Shown: in pieces, positions 1-7,383 of the stretch
Layout of the letters: every line of letters starts with the position of its first letter
Position numbering within the stretch: position 1 is the stretch's first letter
NCBI GenBank assembly: GCA_946406305.1
Contig: CAMJKC010000019.1
Coordinates: forward strand, 1-16,126
Reading direction: 5' to 3'
Length of the DNA: 16,126 nucleotides
Source of the DNA: an uncultured Lachnospiraceae bacterium
GTDB lineage: Bacteria > Bacillota > Clostridia > Lachnospirales > Lachnospiraceae
Notes under the pieces: model-generated
The model's database searches: none
The model's input: the letters and a program-made list of their open reading frames with translations, nothing else
Told to the model about the DNA's origin: nothing
Position numbers and translations under genes: made by a program

Positions 1-1148
1 TAAATAAAAATGACAATTTATCAAAAAACAGCATAATAACAGACATTGATGTAGATATATTACTCAATCAAGAAAAAAAAGAAGAGAAGCGAATTAGAAA
101 TATAAAGAATATTGATGTGTCTTTTTATAATGCAAAATATGAACATATGAGTAATATATATAGAGAAGTGAGCAAAACTCCTTATATACATAATGGAAGA
201 GATAATTTTGAATATTCTAACAGAATTATAAATATGCTTGCTGTTGCACTTATGAAAAGAATAAATGTTACTCATGCAAAAAATATGGTAATAGGTTTAA
301 GTGGCGGTTTAGATTCAACTTTTGCATTATTGATATGTAATAAGACAAGAAGTATGCTTAAAAACTTTGATGTAAATATTGTGGCTGTGACAATGCCTGG
401 ATTTGGAACATCAAAAAAAAGTTTGTCAAATGTAAAAATGTTGTGTGATATTTTAGAGATAAAATTAAAAATTATAGATATCACAGAGTCTGTAGAAATG
501 CACTTTAGGGATATACAACATAATGTATCAAATGAAAATTCAACTTATGAAAATGCACAGGCGAGAGAAAGAACACAAATACTTATGGATATTGCAAATG
601 ATGAAGATGGAATTGTAGTGGGAACTAGTGATATGAGTGAGGAAGCCCTTGGTTTTTCTACATATAATGGGGACCAGATGAGTATGTATAATTTAATATC
701 TTCAGTTCCTAAGACATTGATAAGGTATGTTATAAATTCGTTTGTTGAAAGTTATAAAATAGAAAATGATAATTTTAGTAATGTTTTGAAATCAATATTA
801 GAAACTCCTATAAGCCCAGAGTTGCTTCCTATAAAAGATGAAAATGTAACACAAAAGACTGAAGAAATAATAGGAGATTATATATTACATGATTTCTTTT
901 TATTTTATTATTTAAAATATAAATTTTCTATTGAAAAAATATATGATTTGTCATTATATGCTTTTAGAAATACTAATTATGACAGTGAGTATATTAAAAA
1001 TACTATCAAAACTTTTTTTGATAGATTCTATAAAGCACAATATAAAAGAAATGCATCTGCTGATTCTCCATCAATTGGAATCCCAAATTTAGATAAAAAT
1101 ATTGGATATGTAACAGTATCAGATTTAGAGATATGGAAAAAAATATAG
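1..1148 (+). CDS. nadE: Glutamine-dependent NAD+ synthetase, C-terminal part (5' end outside window)
   Basis: This enzyme makes NAD+ from nicotinate adenine dinucleotide and ATP in the cytosol, using ammonia released from glutamine by an N-terminal nitrilase-like domain. The frame is open from base 3 to the stop at 1146-1148 (381 visible codons) with no stop at the left edge, so the gene begins upstream. The first visible residues, TDIDVDILLNQEKK, resemble the end of the glutaminase domain. The synthetase domain follows, with the PP-loop SGGLDS at bases 300-317, then GTSDMSEEALGF and YNGDQMSMYN, and finally SPELLPI and QKTEEIIGDYILHDFFL, all typical of the family. A GTG at 117 could be mistaken for the start, but family-like sequence continues upstream of it. 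The gene overlaps the next one by 16 bases. The family assignment is very secure; only the missing 5' end is unknown. Confidence 0.95.
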   Translation, partial: NKNDNLSKNSIITDIDVDILLNQEKKEEKRIRNIKNIDVSFYNAKYEHMSNIYREVSKTPYIHNGRDNFEYSNRIINMLAVALMKRINVTHAKNMVIGLSGGLDSTFALLICNKTRSMLKNFDVNIVAVTMPGFGTSKKSLSNVKMLCDILEIKLKIIDITESVEMHFRDIQHNVSNENSTYENAQARERTQILMDIANDEDGIVVGTSDMSEEALGFSTYNGDQMSMYNLISSVPKTLIRYVINSFVESYKIENDNFSNVLKSILETPISPELLPIKDENVTQKTEEIIGDYILHDFFLFYYLKYKFSIEKIYDLSLYAFRNTNYDSEYIKNTIKTFFDRFYKAQYKRNASADSPSIGIPNLDKNIGYVTVSDLEIWKKI

Positions 1149-1915
1149 ATAAAATAATGTCTTTAGACAATGAAAATATAAAAAAAGCAATTAAGGTTAG
1201 AGATAATTCAAAATATAGGCTGGAAAACAATTTATGTTTTTTAGAAGGGAAAAACTTGATTTTAGATACAGATAAAAAGCACATATCAAAAGTTTTTATA
1301 AAAGAGAATACTGAATTTGATATAAATGGATATGAAAGCATATATATTGTAAATGAAAAAGTATATCAAAAATTGAAATCTACAGATAATTCTCAAGGTG
1401 TTATAGCGATAGCAGAAACAAAAAAATATTTAAAAATTGATGAAGTTTTTAATTTCAATTTTATTTTGTTTTTAGATTCGGTTAGAGACCCAGGAAATAT
1501 GGGAACAATTATCAGGTCAGCAGAAGCAAGTGGAGTTGACTGTATACTTTTGACAAATGACTGTGTTGATATAACTTCTCCAAAAGTTATAAGGTCAAGT
1601 ATGGGTTCATATTTTAGAATGAATTTTTGTGAAATTAAAGATATAAATTTAATTTTAAATAAATTTATAGAAAATGGCTTTACCATATACTCAACAGAAT
1701 TAGAAAGTAAAACAATATACTATAATGAAAAGTTTTCAAAAAAATCAGTATTTATATTTGGCAACGAGGCAAATGGTATAAGAGAAGATATAAAGTCTAT
1801 AGTGAGAAAAAAAATATATATACCGATGTCAGGTAATATAGAATCACTCAATGTAGCTATTGCAACTTCTGTTATATGCTTTGAAAACAAGAGACAAAGG
1901 AGTTTAAGTGAATAG
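1133..1915 (+). CDS. SpoU/TrmH-family RNA 2'-O-ribose methyltransferase
   Basis: A SAM-dependent methyltransferase of the knotted SPOUT fold that methylates a ribose 2'-OH in rRNA or tRNA. At 260 aa it has the two-part form of the family: an N-terminal RNA-binding segment (roughly residues 10-95, with FLEGKNLI) and a C-terminal catalytic domain. All three SpoU motifs are present: RDPGNMGTIIRSAEASG (118-134), FIFGNEANGIRED (207-219) and IPMSGNIESLNVAIA (230-244). The architecture resembles the MRM3/RlmB/TsnR group, but the exact target nucleotide cannot be read from sequence, so no gene symbol is given. The ATG at 1133 lies inside the end of nadE and has only a weak AGAG upstream, so translation is probably coupled to nadE. 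Confidence 0.9.
   Translation: MEKNIDKIMSLDNENIKKAIKVRDNSKYRLENNLCFLEGKNLILDTDKKHISKVFIKENTEFDINGYESIYIVNEKVYQKLKSTDNSQGVIAIAETKKYLKIDEVFNFNFILFLDSVRDPGNMGTIIRSAEASGVDCILLTNDCVDITSPKVIRSSMGSYFRMNFCEIKDINLILNKFIENGFTIYSTELESKTIYYNEKFSKKSVFIFGNEANGIREDIKSIVRKKIYIPMSGNIESLNVAIATSVICFENKRQRSLSE
1896..1902 (+). promoter_or_regulatory. Ribosome binding site fixing a GTG start
   Basis: AAAGGAG lies 5 bases before the GTG at 1908. It sits inside the 3' end of the methyltransferase gene and supports the GTG as the true start of the small membrane protein that follows. Confidence 0.8.
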
Positions 1916-2210
1916 AAACAAGTTTCAAAGAATATTTATTTTTATTTATATGTTGATGAGTGTATTGATTGGAATAATGACTATAGTTTTATCAATCAAT
2001 ATAGTTGAGAATAAAGGCATAATGCCTATGATTTTTTTAGCTATGATATTTTTTTATATCAGTTTATTTTTATCGGGGCTTAGGTTTAATTATTTTAGTG
2101 AAAATATAAAATATAAATATAAGTTTAAAATTTCATATGTATTAAATTCAATAAAATTTATAATTGCCATAGTTTTCTTTTTTGTTACTGTAAAAGTTTT
2201 TTGGAGTTAG
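1908..2210 (+). CDS. Small three-helix membrane protein of unknown function
   Basis: I do not recognise the family. The 100-aa product is strongly hydrophobic, with three predicted membrane segments at about residues 8-30, 39-59 and 76-97. They are joined by a short loop (VENKG) and by a basic loop around SENIKYKYKFK (64-74). There is no cleavable signal peptide pattern, no cysteine pair and no catalytic motif. A GTG start with a strong AAAGGAG five bases upstream, an 8-base overlap with the methyltransferase gene and a one-base gap to queH indicate a real, co-translated gene. Its position between two RNA-modification genes may be accidental, because envelope genes are mixed in throughout the region. 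Confidence 0.75.
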   Translation: MNRNKFQRIFIFIYMLMSVLIGIMTIVLSINIVENKGIMPMIFLAMIFFYISLFLSGLRFNYFSENIKYKYKFKISYVLNSIKFIIAIVFFFVTVKVFWS

Positions 2211-2211
2211 T

Positions 2212-2829
2212 ATGAATTATGACTATGAGATGCAAAAAATTTTAGACGATATTGATTTAAACAATAAGCCAAATTTATTTTTACATGTGTGTTGTGCGCC
2301 ATGTAGTTCTTATGTGTTTGAGTTATTATATAATTATTTTAACATATTTGTTGTGTTTTATAACCCAAACATTGATAAAGAAGAAGAAATGACGAAAAGA
2401 TATGATGAATTAAAAAGGCTTATAAAAATATTTGGTTATGATATAAAAATAATATATGATGAATATTTAAGAAGTGATTTTTTAAGAGCTGTAAAAGGTT
2501 ATGAAGATAATGAAGAAGGTGGATATAGGTGTAGTCTGTGTTTTGACTTAAGACTAAAAAAAACTTATCAAGTTGCAGAAGAATATATAAAAGACAACTC
2601 AATGACAAATTATAAAAATTATTTTTTTTCTTCATTTTCTATTTCTCCACATAAAAATGCAGAGTTATTAAATAAAATTGGAGAAAAAATCGCTGAAAGT
2701 GGTAGTATAAATTATTTACCAAATGATTTTAAGAAAAATGGCGGGTATTTAAGAAGTATAGAAATATGCAAAAAATACAATATTTATAGGCAAAATTATT
2801 GTGGATGCGAATTTAGAAGAATTTTGTAA
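2212..2829 (+). CDS. queH: Epoxyqueuosine reductase QueH
   Basis: QueH (formerly DUF208) carries out the last step of queuosine synthesis, reducing epoxyqueuosine to queuosine at the wobble position of GUN-anticodon tRNAs. It replaces the cobalamin-dependent QueG without being homologous to it. The 205-aa protein shows the family's cysteine signature: HVCCAPCSS (residues 25-33, with Cys27, Cys28 and Cys31), CSLCFDLRL (107-115) and a C-terminal YCGCEFR (196-202). These cysteines ligate the iron-sulfur/iron centre. SFSISPHKN (141-149) is also family-typical. The ATG at 2212 follows GGAG (2203-2206) at a 5-base distance. The other queuosine genes are not in the window. The product ends at the only real intergenic gap, so it is probably last in its transcription unit, although no GC-rich terminator hairpin is visible. 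Confidence 0.93.
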   Translation: MNYDYEMQKILDDIDLNNKPNLFLHVCCAPCSSYVFELLYNYFNIFVVFYNPNIDKEEEMTKRYDELKRLIKIFGYDIKIIYDEYLRSDFLRAVKGYEDNEEGGYRCSLCFDLRLKKTYQVAEEYIKDNSMTNYKNYFFSSFSISPHKNAELLNKIGEKIAESGSINYLPNDFKKNGGYLRSIEICKKYNIYRQNYCGCEFRRIL

Positions 2830-2834
2830 ATATT

Positions 2835-2852
2835 TAACAATATTATAACAAT
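2835..2852 (+). repeat. Direct repeat TAACAAT x2, 11-base period
   Basis: TAACAAT occurs at 2835-2841 and again at 2846-2852, one helical turn apart, just upstream of the murA -10 element where a -35 box would be expected. This could be an activator or repressor site, but in DNA this A+T-rich a heptamer repeat may also arise by chance. Confidence 0.35.
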
Positions 2853-2866
2853 TATTTATAAAAATA

Positions 2867-2875
2867 TGGTATAAT
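2867..2875 (+). promoter_or_regulatory. Extended -10 promoter upstream of murA
   Basis: TGG followed by a perfect TATAAT (2870-2875) forms an extended -10 element. No good -35 is present: the nearest candidate, ATAACA (2845-2850), would leave a 19-base spacer. Initiation is expected near 2881-2883, giving a 5' leader of only about 8-10 bases before the murA ATG. This is the only credible promoter seen in the window and probably drives murA and the genes downstream. Confidence 0.6.
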
Positions 2876-2890
2876 ATAACGATTTAATAT

Positions 2891-4141
2891 ATGGATAATT
2901 ATTTTATAAAAGGTGGAAAAAAACTTAGTGGAGAAGTAAAAATCTCTGGAGCTAAAAATGCTACTTTAGGCATTTTGGCTGCAAGTCTTTTGTGTGATGA
3001 AGATGTAACTATTGAAAACATACCAGATGTCAGAGATGTTAATATTATGATTGATGCTATTAAGTCCTTAGGGGCTTCTGTAAATAGAGTAGATCGTAAT
3101 ACTATTGTAATTAATGCAAAAAATATAAATACTACCTTTTTAGATAATAAAGAAATGGGGAGCATAAGAGGTAGTTATTATTTTGTTGGAGCTCTTTTAT
3201 CTAAATATAAATCTGCAAAGGTAATTATGCCTGGTGGCTGTAATATAGGTGCAAGACCGATTGATTTACACTTAAAGGGATTTAATGCACTAAATGCAAA
3301 TGCTTTTGTGGAAAATGGTTATATTATAGCAAATGCAGAAAATTTGGTAGGAAATAGTATATATTTAGATATAGTTTCAGTTGGTGCTACAATAAATATT
3401 ATGCTTGCTGCTTGCCTTAGTCAAGGTTCTACAATAATAGAAAATGTAGCAAAGGAACCACATGTAGTTGATGTTGCAAACTTCTTAAATTCAATGGGGG
3501 CAAATATAAAAGGGGCTGGAACCGATACAATAAGGATAAAGGGTGTAAAGAGTTTACACGGTACTAATTATTCGGTTATATCAGATCAAATTGAAGCAGG
3601 GACATATATGATTTTGTCTGCAATAACAGCAGGTGATATAATAGTAAAAAATGTAATTCCAAAGCATTTAGAGTCAATTACTGCAAAATTACTTGATATG
3701 GGTAATACAGTTATAACATATGATGAAGCAGTTAGAGTTATAGGGGCAAATAAACAATTAGCAACGAGTATAAAGACAATGCCATATCCTGGTTTTCCAA
3801 CAGATTTACAGCCACAAATAGCTTGCACATTAGCACTTGCAAAAGGAGATAGTGTAATAGTTGAATCCATATTTGAAAATAGGTTTAAATATGTAAATGA
3901 GATAAAAAAGATGGGGGCAGAAATAGAAATTAGCACAAATACTTTAAACATAAGTGGAGTAGATGAATTATATGGAGCAGAACTTACAGTTAGTGATTTA
4001 AGAGCTGGTGCAGCACTTGTTTTATCAGCCCTTGCTGCAAAAGGAGATTCAAAACTTGTTAATATAGAGTATATAGAAAGAGGGTATGAAGACTTTGAAA
4101 ATAAATTGTTAGCTCTTGGAGCAGATATACAAAAAAATTAA
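2891..4141 (+). CDS. murA: UDP-N-acetylglucosamine 1-carboxyvinyltransferase (MurA)
   Basis: MurA catalyses the first committed step of peptidoglycan synthesis, transferring enolpyruvate from PEP to UDP-GlcNAc in the cytosol. It is the target of fosfomycin. The 416-aa product has the normal length and the duplicated inside-out barrel fold. Lys22-Asn23 lie in SGAKNATLG. The catalytic Cys117 is in PGGCNIGARPIDLHLKGF, so Cys rather than the fosfomycin-insensitive Asp. The catalytic-loop Asp305 is in GFPTDLQPQ. The ATG at 2891 gives the family-typical N-terminus (IKGGKKLSGEVKISGAKNA). It has no Shine-Dalgarno sequence, and a TATAAT lies only 15 bases upstream, so the mRNA is likely leaderless or nearly so. 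Many Firmicutes carry two MurA paralogues; whether another exists elsewhere in this genome cannot be seen. Confidence 0.97.
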   Translation: MDNYFIKGGKKLSGEVKISGAKNATLGILAASLLCDEDVTIENIPDVRDVNIMIDAIKSLGASVNRVDRNTIVINAKNINTTFLDNKEMGSIRGSYYFVGALLSKYKSAKVIMPGGCNIGARPIDLHLKGFNALNANAFVENGYIIANAENLVGNSIYLDIVSVGATINIMLAACLSQGSTIIENVAKEPHVVDVANFLNSMGANIKGAGTDTIRIKGVKSLHGTNYSVISDQIEAGTYMILSAITAGDIIVKNVIPKHLESITAKLLDMGNTVITYDEAVRVIGANKQLATSIKTMPYPGFPTDLQPQIACTLALAKGDSVIVESIFENRFKYVNEIKKMGAEIEISTNTLNISGVDELYGAELTVSDLRAGAALVLSALAAKGDSKLVNIEYIERGYEDFENKLLALGADIQKN

Positions 4142-4146
4142 TAATG

Positions 4147-4152
4147 TGGAGG
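4147..4152 (+). promoter_or_regulatory. Ribosome binding site fixing the DegV start
   Basis: TGGAGG lies 5 bases before the ATG at 4158. It decides against a longer frame that begins inside murA at 4116. Confidence 0.85.
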
Positions 4153-4157
4153 TATTT

Positions 4158-5033
4158 ATGGGAGATTATATTATATCATGTTCAACAACTTGTGATTTAA
4201 CAGAAGAGATTTTAAATAAAAACAATAATCCTTTTGTAAGATTTTGTTATTATATTGATGATGTAAAACATTTTGACAATTTTTATAAAGATATAAGTAA
4301 AAATGAGTTTTTTGATATCATAAAAACTCATAATGTAAAAACATCTCAACCATCTCCTGAAGAATACATAAGTTTGTGGGAACCTATTTTAAAACAAAAT
4401 AAAGACATACTACACATAGAACTTTCATCTGGAATATCTGGTGCATACAATAGTGCAGTTATTGCGAAAGATATGATATCGTCTGAATATAAGAATAAAG
4501 TAATGGTAGTAGATTCACTTTGTGCTTCAAGTGGATACGGGTTATTAGTTACAAAAGCAAATAAATTAAAACAAGATGGGTTAGATATAGAAAAGTGTTA
4601 TAATGAAATAATGGAGTTAAGAAATAATGTAAATCACATATTTTGTTCTTCAGATTTGTCACAGTATTTAAAGGGTGGAAGAATATCAAAAGTGGGTTTT
4701 ACTATAGGAACTTTTATGAAAATAATTCCAGTAATGCATGTAAATGCTGATGGAAAACTTGAGATAATATCAAAAGCGAGAGGTTTTGCAAATGCAAAAA
4801 ATGTGATACTTGATTTATTTAAAAAGAATATAAAAGATGGAGAAAATTATAGTGATGACATATATATATCAAATTCAAATTGTATAGATTTAGTAAACGA
4901 TATGGTAAATGATTTGAAAAATGTATATAAAAAAGCGAATTGTAATAATATATTTGATATAGGAACTGTAATAGGATCGCACACAGGGATAGGAACATTA
5001 GCTATTTTTTACATAGGTGATAAAAGAGTATAA
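4158..5033 (+). CDS. DegV-family fatty-acid-binding protein
   Basis: DegV/FakB proteins bind a fatty acid in a deep pocket. In many Firmicutes they present it to the kinase FakA for incorporation into phospholipid. With the start at 4158 the protein is 291 aa, the usual family size. Family motifs are SCSTTCDLTEE (7-17), KTSQPSPEEY (61-70), LSSGISGAYNSA (89-100), LKGGRIS (171-177) and a C-terminal HTGIGTLAIFYIGD. The extra upstream codons from 4116 do not resemble the family and overlap murA, so they are excluded. No fakA-like kinase gene is in the window, so participation in a Fak system is inference. It is one of several envelope-related genes in a row (murA, this gene, NlpC/P60). Confidence 0.9.
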   Translation: MGDYIISCSTTCDLTEEILNKNNNPFVRFCYYIDDVKHFDNFYKDISKNEFFDIIKTHNVKTSQPSPEEYISLWEPILKQNKDILHIELSSGISGAYNSAVIAKDMISSEYKNKVMVVDSLCASSGYGLLVTKANKLKQDGLDIEKCYNEIMELRNNVNHIFCSSDLSQYLKGGRISKVGFTIGTFMKIIPVMHVNADGKLEIISKARGFANAKNVILDLFKKNIKDGENYSDDIYISNSNCIDLVNDMVNDLKNVYKKANCNNIFDIGTVIGSHTGIGTLAIFYIGDKRV

Positions 5034-5035
5034 AA

Positions 5036-6715
5036 ATGTCAAAATTTGATTATATGGACAATAAAATAGATTTTAGTGAGTATAGAAATAGACATTCAAG
5101 AATTAAATTGAAAAAGAAAAATGGCAATAATCAATTCTTTAAAAATTTTATGTTTATTTTTGTATTTGTTATAGTTGCAATATTTTTATTAAATTTTGTT
5201 TTTGCAAGATTTGAAAACAAAACTGTAAAAGGTGATAGTAAAAAAAGTGATAAAGTTGTTCACGATGACGAATACTATTTAAATATGGTTGATAGTTATG
5301 TAAATAAGTTAGATAATAAAAATGTTGTAGATGTTATAAAATCATATGAAAATTTAGGAATAGTGAAGTGTGATGGGTATATAAATTTCAGAAGTGAGCC
5401 AAATGAAAAAAATACGAGAAGCATAATAGGGCTTATGAATGATGGTGCTGCTTGTGATATTTTAGAATTCTATTCAACTACAAATAAAACTTATGCAAAA
5501 GTTAAATCGGGTGGAATGACTGGATATGTATCAAATTCTTATTTGGTAACAGGCGATGAGGCTATAAAAATAGCTAAAGAGAGTATAGCTTTAAGAGCAA
5601 TAGTATTAGTAGATAAATTAAGAATGAGGTCAGAACCTGTAATAGATACTAATACAGAGATAGGGACTACTTCAAAAGGCGAAAGATATATAATTATTGA
5701 TAGAACTGAAGAGTGGGTAAAAATAGAAAGGGAAGATGAAGATAAAGTTTCTTATGCATATTTAAATGCAAATCCAAGTTATGTATCTATACAACTTTGT
5801 TTAAATGAGGCTCGGACTCAAAATTTAAAAAATGATGTTGTCAATTATTATAATAACATTGGTGTTTCAACTGCAAAAGACTATGTGAATGTTAGAAAAA
5901 CAGCAAAAGCGAATGGTCAAATAATAGGAAAGCTTCCTGGTAAGGCAGGTTGTGAAATACTTGGAGAAAGTGGAGGCTATTATAAAATTAAATCTGGTTT
6001 AGTTACAGGTTATGTGTCAAAACAGTATTTATCTACAGGTAAAAAAGCTGAAACATTGGCAATTGAGTATGCAGATTTGAGGGCAATCATAAAAATAGCA
6101 GCATTAAAAGTTAGAACAGGTCCGGGGACTAATTATAAACAATGGACAAGAGTTACAAAAGAAGAAACATATATAGTTACGGAACAACTTGATGGATGGG
6201 TAGAAATAGAAATAGATGGTGGTGATAGCAAAAATGGAACAAACAAGGGTTACATTTCTACGAGTAAAAATTATGTTGAAGTTAGATATGCGCTTGAGCA
6301 AGCAATACAATATACTCCAGTATCAACGACAGGAAAAACATCAACTTCACTTAGAAACAAAATAAAAGAATTTGCAGTAAAATATATAGGTGGTAAATAT
6401 GTATGGGGAGGAAATTCTTTGTCAACAGGAGTAGATTGCTCTGGTTTTGTTCAGCAAGTATATAAGAACTTTGGGGTAAAACTTCCAAGAGTATCAAAAG
6501 ATCAAGCAACACAAGGAGTTGCAGTTAAAAGTGCAAATAAGAAAGTAGGAGATTTAGTATTTTATTCAAATAGTAATAATGTAATAGACCACGTCGGCAT
6601 ATATATAGGAAATAATCAAATAGTTCATGCTGCAAGTTCAAGGACAGGTATAAGAATAAGCTCGTGGAACTATCGAGATCCTGTAACCATAAGAAATGTC
6701 TTAGGAAATAAATAA
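5036..6715 (+). CDS. Membrane-anchored NlpC/P60 peptidoglycan endopeptidase with four SH3b domains
   Basis: A likely cell-wall hydrolase that cuts peptide stems of peptidoglycan. The 559-aa protein has a basic cytoplasmic tail (1-37), one membrane segment (about 38-58, FMFIFVFVIVAIFLLNF) and a charged linker. Four bacterial SH3 domains follow (about 108-173, 187-250, 276-334 and 346-416), and then an NlpC/P60 domain (about 440-559). The catalytic triad is visible: Cys468 in DCSG, His519 in DHVGIY and His531 in IVHA. WGG (457-459) is also typical. No signal-peptidase site is evident after the helix, so a type II membrane anchor is likelier than secretion. The SH3 domains come in two similar pairs, indicating internal duplication. 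The ATG at 5036 is 2 bases after the previous stop and has only a weak RBS; the ATG at 5054 is an alternative that would leave the domains unchanged. Confidence 0.9.
   Translation: MSKFDYMDNKIDFSEYRNRHSRIKLKKKNGNNQFFKNFMFIFVFVIVAIFLLNFVFARFENKTVKGDSKKSDKVVHDDEYYLNMVDSYVNKLDNKNVVDVIKSYENLGIVKCDGYINFRSEPNEKNTRSIIGLMNDGAACDILEFYSTTNKTYAKVKSGGMTGYVSNSYLVTGDEAIKIAKESIALRAIVLVDKLRMRSEPVIDTNTEIGTTSKGERYIIIDRTEEWVKIEREDEDKVSYAYLNANPSYVSIQLCLNEARTQNLKNDVVNYYNNIGVSTAKDYVNVRKTAKANGQIIGKLPGKAGCEILGESGGYYKIKSGLVTGYVSKQYLSTGKKAETLAIEYADLRAIIKIAALKVRTGPGTNYKQWTRVTKEETYIVTEQLDGWVEIEIDGGDSKNGTNKGYISTSKNYVEVRYALEQAIQYTPVSTTGKTSTSLRNKIKEFAVKYIGGKYVWGGNSLSTGVDCSGFVQQVYKNFGVKLPRVSKDQATQGVAVKSANKKVGDLVFYSNSNNVIDHVGIYIGNNQIVHAASSRTGIRISSWNYRDPVTIRNVLGNK
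5357..6283 (+). repeat. Internal duplication of an SH3b-SH3b unit (protein level)
   Basis: Residues about 108-250 and 276-416 of the NlpC/P60 protein align as two copies of the same two-domain unit. The order in copy one is YINFRSEPN, TGYVSNSYLVTGDEA, LRAIVLVDKLRMRSEP and EEWVKIE. In copy two it is YVNVRKTAK, TGYVSKQYLSTGKKAE, LRAIIKIAALKVRTGP and DGWVEIE. The copies are clearly diverged, so the duplication is old and not a recent DNA repeat. Confidence 0.75.
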
Positions 6716-6720
6716 GGAGG
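6714..6720 (+). promoter_or_regulatory. Strong ribosome binding site before the transaldolase gene
   Basis: AAGGAGG, a near-perfect Shine-Dalgarno, overlaps the preceding TAA stop and lies 6 bases before the ATG at 6727. It is the best RBS in the window and suggests high expression of this gene. Confidence 0.85.
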
Positions 6721-6726
6721 GTATAT

Positions 6727-7377
6727 ATGAAAATTTTTATTGACACAGCAGAGGTTAAGGAAATAAGAGATGCGGCTTCTCTTGGGATAATAGATGGAGT
6801 CACAACCAATCCAAGCCTTATTGCAAAATCTGGAAGAAAATTTGAAGATGTAATAAAAGAAATAGTAGAAATTGTTGATGGACCTATTAGTGGTGAAGTA
6901 AAAGCTACTACAACAGAGTGTGATGACATAATAAAAGAAGCAATTGAAATAAGTAAAATACATAAAAATATGGTAGTAAAAATTCCTATGACTAAAGAGG
7001 GATTAAAAGCAGTAAGTGAATTATCTAAGAAAGGGATAAAGACAAATGTGACTTTAATATTTAATGCAAATCAAGCACTACTTGCAGCAAAAGCAGGTGC
7101 CACATATGTATCTCCTTTTTTGGGAAGACTTGATGACATATCTACATATGGGATGGACTTAATTGAAGATATAAATTTGATTTTTAACAACTATGGATTT
7201 GAAACAGAAATAATATGTGCTTCAATTAGAAACCCACTTCATGTTCTTGACTGTGCTAAAGTTGGAGCGGACATTGCTACCATACCATATAAAGTTCTTA
7301 TGCAACTTGTGGACCATCCACTTACGACTATTGGAATTGAAAAATTTAAAAAGGATTATTTGGATTCAAATAAGTAA
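6727..7377 (+). CDS. fsa: Fructose-6-phosphate aldolase / short transaldolase (TalC/FSA type)
   Basis: This is the short class of transaldolase, a cytosolic Schiff-base sugar-phosphate enzyme. Members either run the transaldolase step of the pentose phosphate pathway or cleave fructose 6-phosphate to dihydroxyacetone and glyceraldehyde 3-phosphate. The 216-aa length is typical. Recognisable motifs are FIDTAEV (4-10), GVTTNPSLIAKSG (24-36), the Schiff-base lysine Lys85 in VVKIPMT, TNVTLIF, and SPFLGRLDD. In Firmicutes such proteins are most often true transaldolases, and sequence alone does not settle the substrate, so the symbol names a family rather than a proven reaction. It ends in tandem TAA TAA stops 6 bases before secA. 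Confidence 0.9.
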   Translation: MKIFIDTAEVKEIRDAASLGIIDGVTTNPSLIAKSGRKFEDVIKEIVEIVDGPISGEVKATTTECDDIIKEAIEISKIHKNMVVKIPMTKEGLKAVSELSKKGIKTNVTLIFNANQALLAAKAGATYVSPFLGRLDDISTYGMDLIEDINLIFNNYGFETEIICASIRNPLHVLDCAKVGADIATIPYKVLMQLVDHPLTTIGIEKFKKDYLDSNK

Positions 7378-7383
7378 TAATAT

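Noticed and set aside
117..119. GTG as the start of nadE
   Set aside because: The frame continues open to base 3 and encodes sequence typical of the end of the NadE glutaminase domain, so the gene starts outside the window.
1137..1143. Run of seven A at the nadE-methyltransferase overlap as a -1 frameshift site
   Set aside because: The preceding base is G, so the P-site tRNA would re-pair poorly. NadE already ends at its normal C-terminus, and the downstream gene has its own ATG.
2830..2866. Possible terminator after queH
   Set aside because: Only A/T palindromic bits such as TTATAA are present; there is no GC-containing stem followed by a T-run.
4116..4157. Longer DegV start inside murA
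   Set aside because: The added residues do not resemble the family and a TGGAGG ribosome binding site sits 5 bases before the ATG at 4158.
6525..6963. Reverse-strand open frames across the end of the NlpC/P60 gene and the transaldolase gene
   Set aside because: They are opposite strongly conserved genes, show low-complexity Phe/Ser/Leu-rich translations and have no supporting RBS. The same holds for all other reverse-strand frames.
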